Assembly: GCA_002901265.1 (NCBI GenBank)
Contig: PPHI01000057.1
Location: 372,001 to 436,000 of the forward strand
Source of the DNA: Rhodopirellula baltica
GTDB lineage: Bacteria; Planctomycetota; Planctomycetia; Pirellulales; Pirellulaceae
DNA: 64,000 bases
Direction: 5' to 3'
The position numbers and the translations under genes are program-made. Under the pieces are notes generated by a model. That model did not search any database. It was not told where the DNA came from and was given only the letters and a program-made list of their open reading frames with translations. The first letter of the stretch is position 1; each line of letters opens with the position of its first letter. Below are positions 49,435-59,137 of this stretch, piece after piece.

Positions 49435-50075
49435 ATGCTGAGCGCCGGACGAAGTGGTCCAACGAAACAACCGCTTTTCTGCTGGCCGATCCCTTCACGC
49501 ATCAGTTCGTCGATGTGTGTCGGATCGAATCTGCGATGCCATCGCTGCAAAAAGGGTGGCAAAAGATGATCGTGGCGGCGTTCAGAATCGAGATCTTTGA
49601 TAGACGGGACTTCTAAATCGTACTCGTCTGTTCCAACGACAGGTGGCGTCTCGATTTCGATCCGCCCTTCGTTCAATTCGACTTTTTGCAGGTCGATTGA
49701 AATCGGTTTTCGCTTGGCGCGAGCAGATGCCAACGCGAAGTCGACTTCTAACAAATCACCGTCTGCCTGTTCGATCGGCTCGGCCGAAAAGACGAACGCG
49801 ATGATCGAGCCCTCTTCTTCGTTGACGTTGACCACCACACTGGCATTGCCATTCCAGACCGATCCCGATCGGATTTGCAGTTCATCCGTCGACAACACGC
49901 TGGGGTCATATTGCAGACGAATTTCTGCCGCACGAACGCCTTCGGCATCTTCGATGTGCAGCGGGGTTTTGAGCCGTTTTTCCTGATGGTCCCAGTGGGC
50001 GTCCAGCGAAACCGCTGCCATCAATTGCCGTGACTCCAACGATTCAGTCACAAGCTTGCGAGTGCGTCTGACCAT
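49431..50075 (-). CDS. Secreted cohesin-domain protein
   Basis: The product has 214 aa from the ATG at 50075, chosen because it places ESLESRQLMAAV, the planctomycete extracellular motif, at residues about 11-22; a longer frame to 50246 is less likely. Residues about 40-150 resemble a cohesin: AAEIRLQYDPSVLSTDELQI, then GSVWNGNASVVVNVNEEEGS and the strand ADGDLLEVDFALA. The last 60 residues are His/Arg-rich (DSERRHDHLLPPFLQRWHRR). Cohesins bind dockerins; a dockerin-bearing product is encoded at 12147 and another at 51892. It shares the layout of the next gene at 50280 and looks like its shortened paralogue. Confidence 0.85.
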   Translation of the reverse strand: MVRRTRKLVTESLESRQLMAAVSLDAHWDHQEKRLKTPLHIEDAEGVRAAEIRLQYDPSVLSTDELQIRSGSVWNGNASVVVNVNEEEGSIIAFVFSAEPIEQADGDLLEVDFALASARAKRKPISIDLQKVELNEGRIEIETPPVVGTDEYDLEVPSIKDLDSERRHDHLLPPFLQRWHRRFDPTHIDELMREGIGQQKSGCFVGPLRPALSI

Positions 50076-50279
50076 GCGGACTTTGATTGAGAAAAGACTG
50101 GCATCCTGCCATAAACGTGACCAACAATGCCTGCCATGTACCGCGTTTACGGCGCTGGCGGCAAGGCCAACGTGGAGCGACCTAGTAAGAACTGTCGCCC
50201 AAAAGACAATCAAAGAAGCGTAGTGGCGAACAGAAAAACCGTCCACCTTTGGGGGATATCCACAAATCCGATCAAGGAT

Positions 50280-51557
50280 TTACCAGAGATCCGATGCGAG
50301 CACGCGATCGACGACTTCATCCCGGTCATCGTCATCTTGGTTGATCGCTCCCTGCGGATCGTTCGAAGCTGGCTCCGCCTGAACCGCGAGATCATCGTTC
50401 GTGCAGACGATGATCGGATCGGCGACCGCTTGAAGCCCCGCCGCGAGTTTCGCGTCGCCTGTTGCTTCGGAATGTGCTTCTGGCGATTCAGCTTCGGCGG
50501 ATAGCATCGCCCTCAGTCCAACCCCGGCGTCTTCCGATTCTGGCTCACTGCCAAATGACGATGCAATCATCGATTGCGTTGCCGCCATCACCACTGACTC
50601 GGCCGATACCGCAGCGACAGAGCTGGCCGAACTACTTGACGGCACACTTGGCGCAGTGGGGGCAGTTCCGGTTTCGGCGTCCGTGGTGATTCGGGTGACC
50701 TCGTTGGACCAGGATGTTGAACCGACGGGCATCACCAATGTGGTCAACAAACGAGTGTAAAGATACTGCGGGAGCAAACCGTCTTCGACAAAGTCTTGGT
50801 CGTCGGCGGGAGTACCGGCCGTCAGCGTCACTGACAACTCGTTGTTACCGCCATCGATAAAGGCAACGGGTTGCGATTCGGTGATCGTATAGTCGCCAGG
50901 TGTCAATTCGGTAAATTCGTACGAACCATCGGTATCGGTGACCGTCTGGAACTGTTCGTCTGTTGAATCATTCGTCAACGTAATCGTGACACCGCCGATC
51001 GCCTCACCGGCATCCATTTGGCCGTTGCCATTCGCATCGGCATACACTGCACCCGAAATGACGTCGGTGCCACCGGTCGTAATTGTCAACACGCCGTCGG
51101 TTTGATCACTGCCAGCGACAGGGGCGGGTGAAACATTCACTTGCCCTTCATTCAGTACTGCGGTGATCAAATCCAGATCCGACGTTTCGCCGACGGTAGC
51201 TGTATCAGAAACGGTAAATTCCAACTCAACCAACGAACCTGAACCGGTGCTAAGAGCGGCCGATGCGGAAACAAAGATCACCACCATCCCGGTAGCGTCA
51301 TCAATGTTGACGGTCACCTGAGCATCGCTGGCGCCGTCCCATACGGAACCTGCCGTGACATCACTTGCGTCAAGCGAAAGCAATTCCGGATCGAATTCCA
51401 GGCGGATTTCTGCACCACGAACACCAGCCGCATCATCGATATTGACCGGAACCGACACGACAGCTGCCGGTGCAGCCGTCAAATCATCGGGAATCTCGAC
51501 CGCGGCAAGCAATCGACGCGCCGTCAGCGTTTGAAATCTTGGGCGGCGTCTTCTCAT
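50280..51557 (-). CDS. Secreted cohesin/SdrD-B-like repeat protein
   Basis: The product has 425 aa. The N-terminus MRRRRPRFQTLTARRLLAAV is a variant of the LExRxLLA export motif. Residues about 30-140 are a cohesin-type domain (AEIRLEFDPELLSLDASDV, SGSLVELEFTVSDTA). Residues about 165-240 match the SdrD B-like/prealbumin-like Ca-binding fold (SGAVYADANGNGQMDAGEAI, GVTITLTNDS, GSYEFTELTPGDYTITE). The rest is Ala/Ser-rich and low complexity, ending DDDDRDEVVDRVLASDLW. It is transcribed divergently from the 1588-aa cohesin-dockerin-cadherin gene across a gap with an 11-bp inverted repeat. Likely part of an extracellular scaffold or matrix. Confidence 0.85.
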   Translation of the reverse strand: MRRRRPRFQTLTARRLLAAVEIPDDLTAAPAAVVSVPVNIDDAAGVRGAEIRLEFDPELLSLDASDVTAGSVWDGASDAQVTVNIDDATGMVVIFVSASAALSTGSGSLVELEFTVSDTATVGETSDLDLITAVLNEGQVNVSPAPVAGSDQTDGVLTITTGGTDVISGAVYADANGNGQMDAGEAIGGVTITLTNDSTDEQFQTVTDTDGSYEFTELTPGDYTITESQPVAFIDGGNNELSVTLTAGTPADDQDFVEDGLLPQYLYTRLLTTLVMPVGSTSWSNEVTRITTDAETGTAPTAPSVPSSSSASSVAAVSAESVVMAATQSMIASSFGSEPESEDAGVGLRAMLSAEAESPEAHSEATGDAKLAAGLQAVADPIIVCTNDDLAVQAEPASNDPQGAINQDDDDRDEVVDRVLASDLW

Positions 51558-51891
51558 GGAACTATCTCAATTTGTGGTTCAGCAAGTCGGTTTATCGATG
51601 GAAGGACGGTGAAAGGTCCGCCCCCCGACTCATTAGTAGGATTTTTGTCGGCGAATGTCACACCGTGACTTACCTTCTCCTGAATGTTGATTGTTTTTCG
51701 GGTTGGCGAGAAAAAATTATCGGAAGTGGTGTGACATTGACCGAAAAGATTCCGCCTCGAAAGAACAGGCTGACCAATGCCCGTTTCTCTCCAGCCTTCC
51801 GTCTACAAATGGATTTTCTTGACGGTCGATCAAGCGATGGACTGCCCCTTCCCGTTGAACCCGGCAGTGACCGGCATAGGTCTCAAAGAAT
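51558..51891. other. Divergent intergenic region with inverted repeat
   Basis: 334 nt between the two cohesin genes, AT-richer than its surroundings near 51640-51730. No gene-like frame. Contains the inverted repeat at 51654-51738. Confidence 0.5.
51654..51738. promoter_or_regulatory. Candidate operator: 11-bp perfect inverted repeat
   Basis: AATGTCACACC (51654-51664) and GGTGTGACATT (51728-51738) are exact reverse complements separated by 63 nt, in the centre of the divergent promoter region of two secreted-protein genes. The left arm also forms GTCAC, ACC, GTGAC with the next bases. It could be a pair of protein-binding sites or a hairpin in the leader. Confidence 0.5.
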
Positions 51892-54800
51892 ATGCGTCAA
51901 GTAACCAAAGCCCTGTTATCGCTCGTTCCATCGCGGCGTTCCGATTCAAACCGTAACCGCCCTGCAAAACGCAAAGGCCGCAAAGCACGACTGGAGACGC
52001 TGGAGTCCCGTCGCGTTCTGGCCGCAACGATTGCTTCGTTCACCCCAACGGCCAGCGGCTTCGTCGCCGAACTGAGCGAAGAGATCGATTCCACCAAAAT
52101 CAATCTCTACGACTCCGAAAATGGACTCGCCGGTGATGCCGATGTGACCTTGAACGGTGCCAGTGGTGGCAACGTCCAAGGCTCGCTGATCATCGATGGC
52201 ACGACGTTGACGTTCGTTGCGACCGGTGGCGCACTTCCAGCCGATACCTACACCGCAACCTTGCGTAGTGCGTCTGACGGGTTCACCGACCTGGCCGACG
52301 GCGAGCTACTTGATGGCGATGACAATTCCACCGCCGGCGGTAACTTTGTCGATACGTTCACAGTAACCAGCTCCGGAACGCTGACCGTTGGCATCCCCGA
52401 CATCGTTCGCGGCCCGACGCAAGCCGTTCAAGTTCCTGTTGGCGGAGACGGCACTACTTTGCCGCCTGGATTGCCGATTCAACTAAGTGACGCCGATGGC
52501 GTGACCTCGGTCACATTGACGATCCAGTACGACCCAGACTTGCTGGATATCAGCGACGTCCAGCTGGGCAGCGACGCACCAACCGGCAGCCAGGTGCAAG
52601 CGAACTTGGATACGCCCGGAACCGCGATCATTTCGTTCTTTAGCGTTGGCCCAATGTCGGCCGGTGAAGCAGACATCGTTGACATCATCGCGTCCGTTCC
52701 CGAAGACGCCACCTACGGCGCGATGCAAGCGATCCAAATCACTCAATTGGAAGTCAACGCCGGTGCGATCACCGCCGACAGCGATGACGCCATTCACGTC
52801 GTTGCTTTCCCCGGTGACGCCAACCGTAACCAACGATACGACGCCGAAGACGCCCGCCTGATTGCCCGTGTCGGTGTCGACCTGGACTCTGGGTTCGTGT
52901 CGAGCAACCCGACCTCAACAACCGCCTCCACGATGCTCTACCCGACCGTCGATCCGATGCTGATCGGCGACGTCAGTGGTAACGGTGAACTCAGCCCCCT
53001 CGATTCCAGCGATATCCTTCGCCAAGTTGTCGGCCTGTCGACTCCGAATATTCCAGACCTGCCTGATGCACAAGCACCGACCGGACTGAGCTTGTCCGCG
53101 ACGTCGCTGAACGACAACATCACGACAGGAACGACCGTCGGCACCTTCGCGACGACCGATCCTGACTCGGGCGACACACACACCTACACCCTGGTCAGCG
53201 GGACCGGGTCGACCGACAACAGCTCGTTCACGATCAGTGGCAACACGCTGGTCAGCGCGACGACGTTCGACGCGTCGGTGAAAGACACGTTGAGCATTCG
53301 CGTGAAGTCAACAGACTCGACGGGACGTTCGATCGAAAAGACATTTACGATCACTGTCCAACACAACAATTCGGCACCGACCGCGATCGCGATCGATAGC
53401 ATGACCGTCGCCGAAAACAGTGCAACTGGCACCAGCGTCGGCACGCTCAGCACCACCGACCCGGATAGCGGCGACACCCACACGTACAGCATCGTTTCGA
53501 TCGACGGAAGCACTTCGAGCACCGTGTTCACGATCAACGGCGACGAATTACAAGTCGGCTCGGCCTTGGACTTCGAGACCAAGTCCAGCTACAGCGTCGT
53601 CATCCGCAGCACCGATTCGGCGGATCAATCGACGACACAGACATTCACGATCACCGTCACCGACGTCAACGAAGCACCGACGGCGATGGCGATCACGAAT
53701 TCGACCGTTGGCGACAACGCTGTCTCGGGAACAACCGTTGGCACCTTGTCGTCTACCGACGTCGATGCCGGTGAAACGTTCACGTACACATTGGTCTCCG
53801 GATCAGGTGACACCGACAACGCTTCCTTCGCGATCAATGGAGACGAACTGGTCACCGCCGCGACAATCGATTTCTCCTCGCAAACCAGCTACAGCGTTCG
53901 CGTTCGCACGACTGACTCCGGCGGAAATGTCTTCGAGCAGGTCTTCACGATCACCCAAGGCAACTCGGCACCATCGGCGATCGCCCTGAGCAGCGACACG
54001 ATTGCCGAAAACAACAACACTTCGGCAACCGTCGGCACCCTGTCGACAACCGATTCGAACTCGGGCGATACCCATACCTACACCTTGGTATCGGGCGATG
54101 GCGATGATGACAATGCTTCGTTCACGATCTCGGGCAACACGCTTGTTACCACCGAAGCATTCGACTTTGAAACCCAAGACACGTACACGATTCGTGTCCG
54201 CAGCACCGATTCGACAAGCCTGTTTGTCGAAGAAATCTTGACGATCACGGTCACGAACGTGAACGAAGCGGCCACGACAATCACGCTCGATCACTCCAGT
54301 GTCGCCGATGGCGAAAGTAGCGGTACCACCGTCGGTGCGTTCTCAAGTGACGACCCTGACAGTGGCGATACGCTGACATACACATTGGTTTCCGGTACAG
54401 GCGACGACGACAACGCTTCCTTCACGATTTCGGGCGGACAACTGGTCACCGGTTTCACCGCCGATCAAGCGACCAAGGCAACCTACTCCGTTCGCGTGCA
54501 AGTTGAAGATGCGGGCGGATTGACCACCGAAGAAACCTTCACGGTCACCATCACCGAACAGAACGTCGCACCGACCGCGATCGCACTTTCCAGTGCCACG
54601 GTTGCCGAAGATGCCGAAGTCGATGACGTCATCGGAACCTTGTCGACAACCGACGCGAACTCGACCGACGTCTTCACCTACACCTTGGTCTCTGGAACCG
54701 GTGACACCGATAACGCTTCGTTCTCGATCAGCGGCGATACGCTGACCCTGAACACCACGCTGGACTTCGAAACGAAGAGCTCCTACAGCGTTCGTGTTCG

Positions 54801-56658
54801 CAGCACGGATCCGTTTGGTTTGTTCTTCGAAGACACATTCACCATCAGTGTGACCGATGTCAACGAAGATCCGTCGGCACTCGTCATTGACAATGCGACA
54901 GTCACCGATGGTGCGACAAGCGGAACGACAGTAGGCGGACTCTCGGTAACCGACCCTGACTCCGGTGACACGGTGACGTACACCTTGGTCACTGGCGACG
55001 GCGACGATGACAATGCCTCGTTCACGATCTCTGGATCAGATCTCGTTACCGGATTCACCGCCGACTTCTTCCAGAAGAGTTCGTACACCGTTCGCATTCG
55101 TGCGACCGATTCGGGCGGCCTATTCACCGAAGAAGCAATCACCATTACGGTGAACGAAGCGAATGTCGCTCCAACAGCCATCGCCCTATCGGCCAGCACT
55201 GTTGCAGAGAACACCGCTTCGGGAACTGCAGTGGGAACACTCAGCAGCACCGATGCAAACAGCGGTGACACGCACACGTACACGCTCGTTTCGGGCGCGG
55301 GCGATGACGACAATGCTTCGTTCACAATCAGTGGCGATGAATTGCAACTCGCGATTACACCCGACTTCGAAACTCAAGAGACCTACACGATCCGTGTTCG
55401 CAGCACAGACAGCGGCGGCTTGACGTTCGACGAAACGTTTACGATCACCGTGACCAACGTTAACGAAGCGGCCACGACTCTGACAATCGGATCGGATCAC
55501 GTCGCCGATGGCGAAACCTCGGGTACCGTAATCGGCATGTTCGCCAACGATGATCCCGATCAGTCGGACACATTCACCTACACGCTGATCAGCGGAACCG
55601 GTGATGATGACAATGCGTCGTTTACGATCAGCGGCGACGAATTGGTGACCGCCTTTACCGCCGACCAAGCGACAAAGTCATCGTACAGCATCTTGGTACA
55701 GGTTTCCGATGCGGGCGGCTTGACCACCGACCAGACCTTCACGATTACGGTGACCGAAGCCAATACCGCTCCGACGGCAATCGCGTTGTCACAATCGAGC
55801 ATCGCCGAAGACCAGCCGTCTGGTAGTGCCGTTGGGATGCTCTCAGCGACGGACGCGAACAGCAACGACACCCACACCTTCGAGTTGGTTTCTGGAACGG
55901 GTGACGACGACAATGCTTCGTTCACGATCGTCGATGGCGAATTGCAAACCGCAATCGATCTCGACTTCGAAACCAAGTCGAGCTACAGCGTGCGTGTCCG
56001 TGCGACAGACAACTTCGGTGGAACGTTCGAGCAAGACTTCTCGATCACCGTCACCGACGTCAATGAAGCACCGTCGAATTTAATGCTTAGCTTTATGTCG
56101 ATCGCTGACGGCGAAGCATCGGGAACCGACATCGGCGATTTCACTGCTGACGACCCTGACGCCGGCGACACGCTGACCTACTCGTTGGTTTCGGGAACTG
56201 GTGACACTGACAACAGCGTCTTCTCTGTAAGCGGCGGCACGCTGACGATCAACGAAGCAGTCGACGATGCAATTCAATCGATGTACTCGATCCGCGTTCG
56301 TGCCGAAGACGCCGGCGGACTGTTCACTGAAGAAATTTTGATGATTACGGTCACCGAGGCAAACGTTGCTCCAACCGCGATCGCCCTAAGCGCTTCGACG
56401 GTTAGCATCGGAGATCCCGCGGGAACCGTTGTCGGTGATCTGTCCGCAACAGACAGCAACACCACCGATGACCACACTTACGTGCTGGTCGCCGGAACAG
56501 GGGACACCGACAATACCATGTTCACCATTGAGGGTGATCAGCTGAAAACGACCGCGGAAGTTCCTTCGGGAGCGCCAGCGTCCTACAGTATCCGTGTCGA
56601 AGTCACCGATCACTACGGCATGACCTTTGAACAGGTCCTGACTATCACGGTTCAATAA
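51892..56658 (+). CDS. Large secreted protein: cohesin, dockerin and twelve cadherin-like repeats
   Basis: The product has 1588 aa. After a basic lead, LETLESRRVLAATI (residues about 34-47) is the planctomycete export motif. An Ig-like unit comes first, then a cohesin-type domain (about 200-300, VTSVTLTIQYDPDLLDISDV), then dockerin-like calcium repeats (about 305-385, GDANRNQRYDAEDARLIARV and GDVSGNGELSPLDSSDILRQ). From about residue 393 to the end are twelve tandem units of about 99 aa, each with a core like LVSGTGDDDNASFTISG and the ending TVTDVNEAPT. Repeats of this cadherin-like type bind calcium between domains and form rods. There is no C-terminal anchor or sorting motif; the last repeat ends at the stop. 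It is probably a long adhesive stalk, with the cohesin/dockerin region linking it to partners. Confidence 0.93.
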   Translation: MRQVTKALLSLVPSRRSDSNRNRPAKRKGRKARLETLESRRVLAATIASFTPTASGFVAELSEEIDSTKINLYDSENGLAGDADVTLNGASGGNVQGSLIIDGTTLTFVATGGALPADTYTATLRSASDGFTDLADGELLDGDDNSTAGGNFVDTFTVTSSGTLTVGIPDIVRGPTQAVQVPVGGDGTTLPPGLPIQLSDADGVTSVTLTIQYDPDLLDISDVQLGSDAPTGSQVQANLDTPGTAIISFFSVGPMSAGEADIVDIIASVPEDATYGAMQAIQITQLEVNAGAITADSDDAIHVVAFPGDANRNQRYDAEDARLIARVGVDLDSGFVSSNPTSTTASTMLYPTVDPMLIGDVSGNGELSPLDSSDILRQVVGLSTPNIPDLPDAQAPTGLSLSATSLNDNITTGTTVGTFATTDPDSGDTHTYTLVSGTGSTDNSSFTISGNTLVSATTFDASVKDTLSIRVKSTDSTGRSIEKTFTITVQHNNSAPTAIAIDSMTVAENSATGTSVGTLSTTDPDSGDTHTYSIVSIDGSTSSTVFTINGDELQVGSALDFETKSSYSVVIRSTDSADQSTTQTFTITVTDVNEAPTAMAITNSTVGDNAVSGTTVGTLSSTDVDAGETFTYTLVSGSGDTDNASFAINGDELVTAATIDFSSQTSYSVRVRTTDSGGNVFEQVFTITQGNSAPSAIALSSDTIAENNNTSATVGTLSTTDSNSGDTHTYTLVSGDGDDDNASFTISGNTLVTTEAFDFETQDTYTIRVRSTDSTSLFVEEILTITVTNVNEAATTITLDHSSVADGESSGTTVGAFSSDDPDSGDTLTYTLVSGTGDDDNASFTISGGQLVTGFTADQATKATYSVRVQVEDAGGLTTEETFTVTITEQNVAPTAIALSSATVAEDAEVDDVIGTLSTTDANSTDVFTYTLVSGTGDTDNASFSISGDTLTLNTTLDFETKSSYSVRVRSTDPFGLFFEDTFTISVTDVNEDPSALVIDNATVTDGATSGTTVGGLSVTDPDSGDTVTYTLVTGDGDDDNASFTISGSDLVTGFTADFFQKSSYTVRIRATDSGGLFTEEAITITVNEANVAPTAIALSASTVAENTASGTAVGTLSSTDANSGDTHTYTLVSGAGDDDNASFTISGDELQLAITPDFETQETYTIRVRSTDSGGLTFDETFTITVTNVNEAATTLTIGSDHVADGETSGTVIGMFANDDPDQSDTFTYTLISGTGDDDNASFTISGDELVTAFTADQATKSSYSILVQVSDAGGLTTDQTFTITVTEANTAPTAIALSQSSIAEDQPSGSAVGMLSATDANSNDTHTFELVSGTGDDDNASFTIVDGELQTAIDLDFETKSSYSVRVRATDNFGGTFEQDFSITVTDVNEAPSNLMLSFMSIADGEASGTDIGDFTADDPDAGDTLTYSLVSGTGDTDNSVFSVSGGTLTINEAVDDAIQSMYSIRVRAEDAGGLFTEEILMITVTEANVAPTAIALSASTVSIGDPAGTVVGDLSATDSNTTDDHTYVLVAGTGDTDNTMFTIEGDQLKTTAEVPSGAPASYSIRVEVTDHYGMTFEQVLTITVQ
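53070..56658 (+). repeat. Twelve tandem coding repeats of about 297 nt
   Basis: Repeat units in frame within the 1588-aa gene, period about 298 nt. They are diverged at the nucleotide level, with joints alternating mainly between TDVNEAPT-like and TEANVAPT-like endings, suggesting an ancestral two-domain unit that was duplicated. Confidence 0.85.
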
Positions 56659-56732
56659 GCGTTCGGTAACGCTTGCGGATCGTCAACGATGCAATGGGAC
56701 TGGACTGCTTGAGTGTTCCGGCCCAGCCAACA

Positions 56733-56767
56733 AAAACCCTGCCCGACTTCGGGCAGGGTTTTCTTTT
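56733..56767 (+). terminator. Strong intrinsic terminator after the repeat protein
   Basis: AACCCTGCCCGA pairs with TCGGGCAGGGTT across a 2-nt centre, followed by TTCTTTT. A-rich sequence before it also makes it a possible terminator for the convergent BBP7 gene. Confidence 0.88.
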
Positions 56768-56790
56768 GGCATGATTGTCGATTCGCTGGG

Positions 56791-58269
56791 TCAGAAATTG
56801 AACATCGCGTTGAAACTTAAACCGTGTGCGATGAACGTCCCTGAATCAAAATTGAATGCCGGGTTGCGTGTTCCTGTGGGAAGCTCTGGTGGAAACTGTG
56901 ACACGGTACGATCGATTGCGTCATCGACTTGGATCGCGTTCGTCCAGACCAGCAAGTTGTATCCAATACCGACTTGTAGATTGCGATCAAGATACGTCGA
57001 CAAGTTGATCCCCAATTCCGGGATCACCGAAAAATCGGACTGCTCGTGAGTCCCAATGTTTGTCGACTGAGCCAGCAACCCTCCATTGATCGACGATGAA
57101 CCTGCACCAGGAACCGTTGTCGTCGTTTGACCGCTGATGCGGGCCTCCGCTTGGTTGACGCCAAACGCGACCTTCGCATTCGCGGTGAGATGAACTCCGT
57201 TTCCATAGCGCGACTGGTATCGCAAACCGAACTGAGCACCATGGAATCGGTTGTCCGTTTCAAAAATGTCCGATAGGCTTCGTGTCGTCCCTGCCAGGAT
57301 CGGTCCTTGGGCTTGCGTAAAGGTCGATTGCTGGTTGATGGACAACGATTCGTCCAAACGACCGTGACGATAGCCAAATGACAAATCGAGGTGGTCGCAG
57401 ATCGCAGTACAGATTCGCTGGCGTCGCATCACATCGAATGCGAACAAGCTGTTCTGGAACTCCGCATTGACGCTGCCGGTCAAAAAATCTGGGTGCGCGA
57501 TCAACAATGCAGACTCTGATCCAGTCCCAGTATCAAAGACAGGTCGCGCAAGCACCGCACGAGAATCGTTGAACGTTTCGCTGTCTTCAAAGACACCCAA
57601 GAAACTGAGATCGAAGCCTTCGGTGCCACAACGGTCGTCCCACTGCAATGACAATCGCATTCCGGACCGCATTTGGTCACCAATCGTGTCACCGCCAAAA
57701 AGCACCGATGTCCCCGACTGATTGAGCACCCCGGCATTCGCCGCGGGCGTGCCGACAGGACTCGTCGTAACCAACGGCGGCAAATCGGCACCACCCAACG
57801 ACCACAGCAAATAGTCAGCTTGGATGCGATAGTTCAAATGCGAAAATGGGGCTCGGATTCGCGTCTTCGGGATCCGACATCCCATCCCATCGCACGCTCC
57901 ACATCCGATGGAATCGCAGGCGCCGTCCATCGAGTCGCAAGCGTCACAACCGCCGGAATAAAAGCTCTCATCGTAGATGACTTCGCCGTGAGAGACCTCG
58001 GCTACCGGTTCCATTGCGTCCGAGTTGCTCGGCTCGTACTTCGCCGCAGAAACCGCATGCGTTGATCGATTCTTTTTTTCGGTGGCCGAATTCTGTTTCG
58101 ACGACACGACTCGCCAGGTCACCCGGTTCGACTCGACATCCGATGCGATTCGTTTTTCGGACGGCGGAGTCTGTCCAGACGCCTCCGGTGTCTCCAGCAA
58201 ACAGGCTCCGGATATCCCGAGCGCGAATGTGAAGACCCAAAGCTGAAGGCGGTTAAACGCGAGCGACAT
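56791..58269 (-). CDS. BBP7-family outer-membrane beta-barrel protein (copy 1)
   Basis: The product has 492 aa with a signal peptide (LQLWVFTFALGISGACLLETPEASG). A cysteine/Asp/Gly-rich segment lies at about residues 110-140 (CDACDSMDGACDSIGCGACD). After it the BBP7 pattern begins: HLNYRIQADYLLWSLGGADL, then alternating amphipathic strands to the end (DLSFLGVFEDSETF, FAFDVMRRQRICTAICDHLD, ELGINLSTYLDRNLQVGIGY) and the final block FIAHGLSFNAMFNF, a typical barrel C-terminus. Probably a porin-like barrel in the outer membrane; substrate unknown. It shares this architecture with the gene at 60892-62328. Confidence 0.9.
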   Translation of the reverse strand: MSLAFNRLQLWVFTFALGISGACLLETPEASGQTPPSEKRIASDVESNRVTWRVVSSKQNSATEKKNRSTHAVSAAKYEPSNSDAMEPVAEVSHGEVIYDESFYSGGCDACDSMDGACDSIGCGACDGMGCRIPKTRIRAPFSHLNYRIQADYLLWSLGGADLPPLVTTSPVGTPAANAGVLNQSGTSVLFGGDTIGDQMRSGMRLSLQWDDRCGTEGFDLSFLGVFEDSETFNDSRAVLARPVFDTGTGSESALLIAHPDFLTGSVNAEFQNSLFAFDVMRRQRICTAICDHLDLSFGYRHGRLDESLSINQQSTFTQAQGPILAGTTRSLSDIFETDNRFHGAQFGLRYQSRYGNGVHLTANAKVAFGVNQAEARISGQTTTTVPGAGSSSINGGLLAQSTNIGTHEQSDFSVIPELGINLSTYLDRNLQVGIGYNLLVWTNAIQVDDAIDRTVSQFPPELPTGTRNPAFNFDSGTFIAHGLSFNAMFNF

Positions 58270-58435
58270 TTTCCAACTCGTGTGTCAAAATGACTTGAAC
58301 GATAAAGCGATTCTATTTCCTAGAATCCATCTATCGGACACCGCCGGCACAATCGTTAACTCTTGCCTAAACAGAAAAGTCAAACAATCGATTAAAAAAG
58401 CGAGTTTCACGCCGCTTTGGTTTCACACAGCGTCT

Positions 58436-59137
58436 CTAGCGCCTACGTCGACGGTACACCCCCAACACTCCAAGCGCAGAGAGCGCTATGATCGATGAGG
58501 GTTCGGGAATTGCTGTCACAGCCGAAGAGGTGTAATCGGTTTGCGCGTATCCGAATCTCATCGATTGGTTATACGCTTCAACACCAACGTTGCCCGTTAG
58601 GAACGTGTTGTCCGTGACGGTGTGGTTGAACAGTTGAGCCCCACCGACGATATCAACCGTCGCAGAGATTTCTTCACCGACGCGTGACACGCTTAAACGG
58701 TAGGGCAGTGTCGTACTCCAGCCTGTTGAAGAGAGCGCCAAGATTGTGCGCACACCTTCGACCTCACGAAACAGTTGAATCCCATTTCGTCGGCCACTCA
58801 CACCGCCCCCGCCCCAACTCAAACCGTATGAGTTGGAGATGTCTTGATAGCCGAACACCACACCAAACAAATCGTTGTCGTTGACCGTTTGAGCTTCGAT
58901 CGAGAAGCTAAAGTCACCGTTGGTCGTAAAGTCACTGATCAAAGCGCCGGTGCTGTTGTTGCTGTTTTCGATGATGTTCCCAATACGCGACCACGTCGCG
59001 TTATTGCCGGAGTCCGAGATACCAGCACCTGCGGTCCAATTGGACATGATTTCAAGCTCCGTAACCAACGCCGCATCAGCCTTCTGAGCAGCCAGCAACG
59101 CGAACCATGCCACGCAACAAATCGTGAATCGTTTCAT
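58436..59137 (-). CDS. PEP-CTERM sorting-domain protein
   Basis: The product has 233 aa with an N-terminal signal peptide (FTICCVAWFALLAAQKADA). The body is a single beta-sandwich domain of LamG/concanavalin-like appearance (TNGDFSFSIEAQTVNDNDLF, FGYQDISNSYGLSWGGG, YRLSVSRVGEEISATVDI). The C-terminus has the full sorting signal: AIPEPSSIIALSALGVLGVY followed by five Arg. This predicts processing by an exosortase encoded elsewhere and surface or exopolysaccharide association. It is monocistronic by spacing. Confidence 0.92.
   Translation of the reverse strand: MKRFTICCVAWFALLAAQKADAALVTELEIMSNWTAGAGISDSGNNATWSRIGNIIENSNNSTGALISDFTTNGDFSFSIEAQTVNDNDLFGVVFGYQDISNSYGLSWGGGGVSGRRNGIQLFREVEGVRTILALSSTGWSTTLPYRLSVSRVGEEISATVDIVGGAQLFNHTVTDNTFLTGNVGVEAYNQSMRFGYAQTDYTSSAVTAIPEPSSIIALSALGVLGVYRRRRR

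Noticed and set aside
53070-56658. CRISPR-like array
   Set aside because: Repeats are about 297 nt, in frame, and encode diverged cadherin-like domains; there are no short identical repeats with unique spacers.
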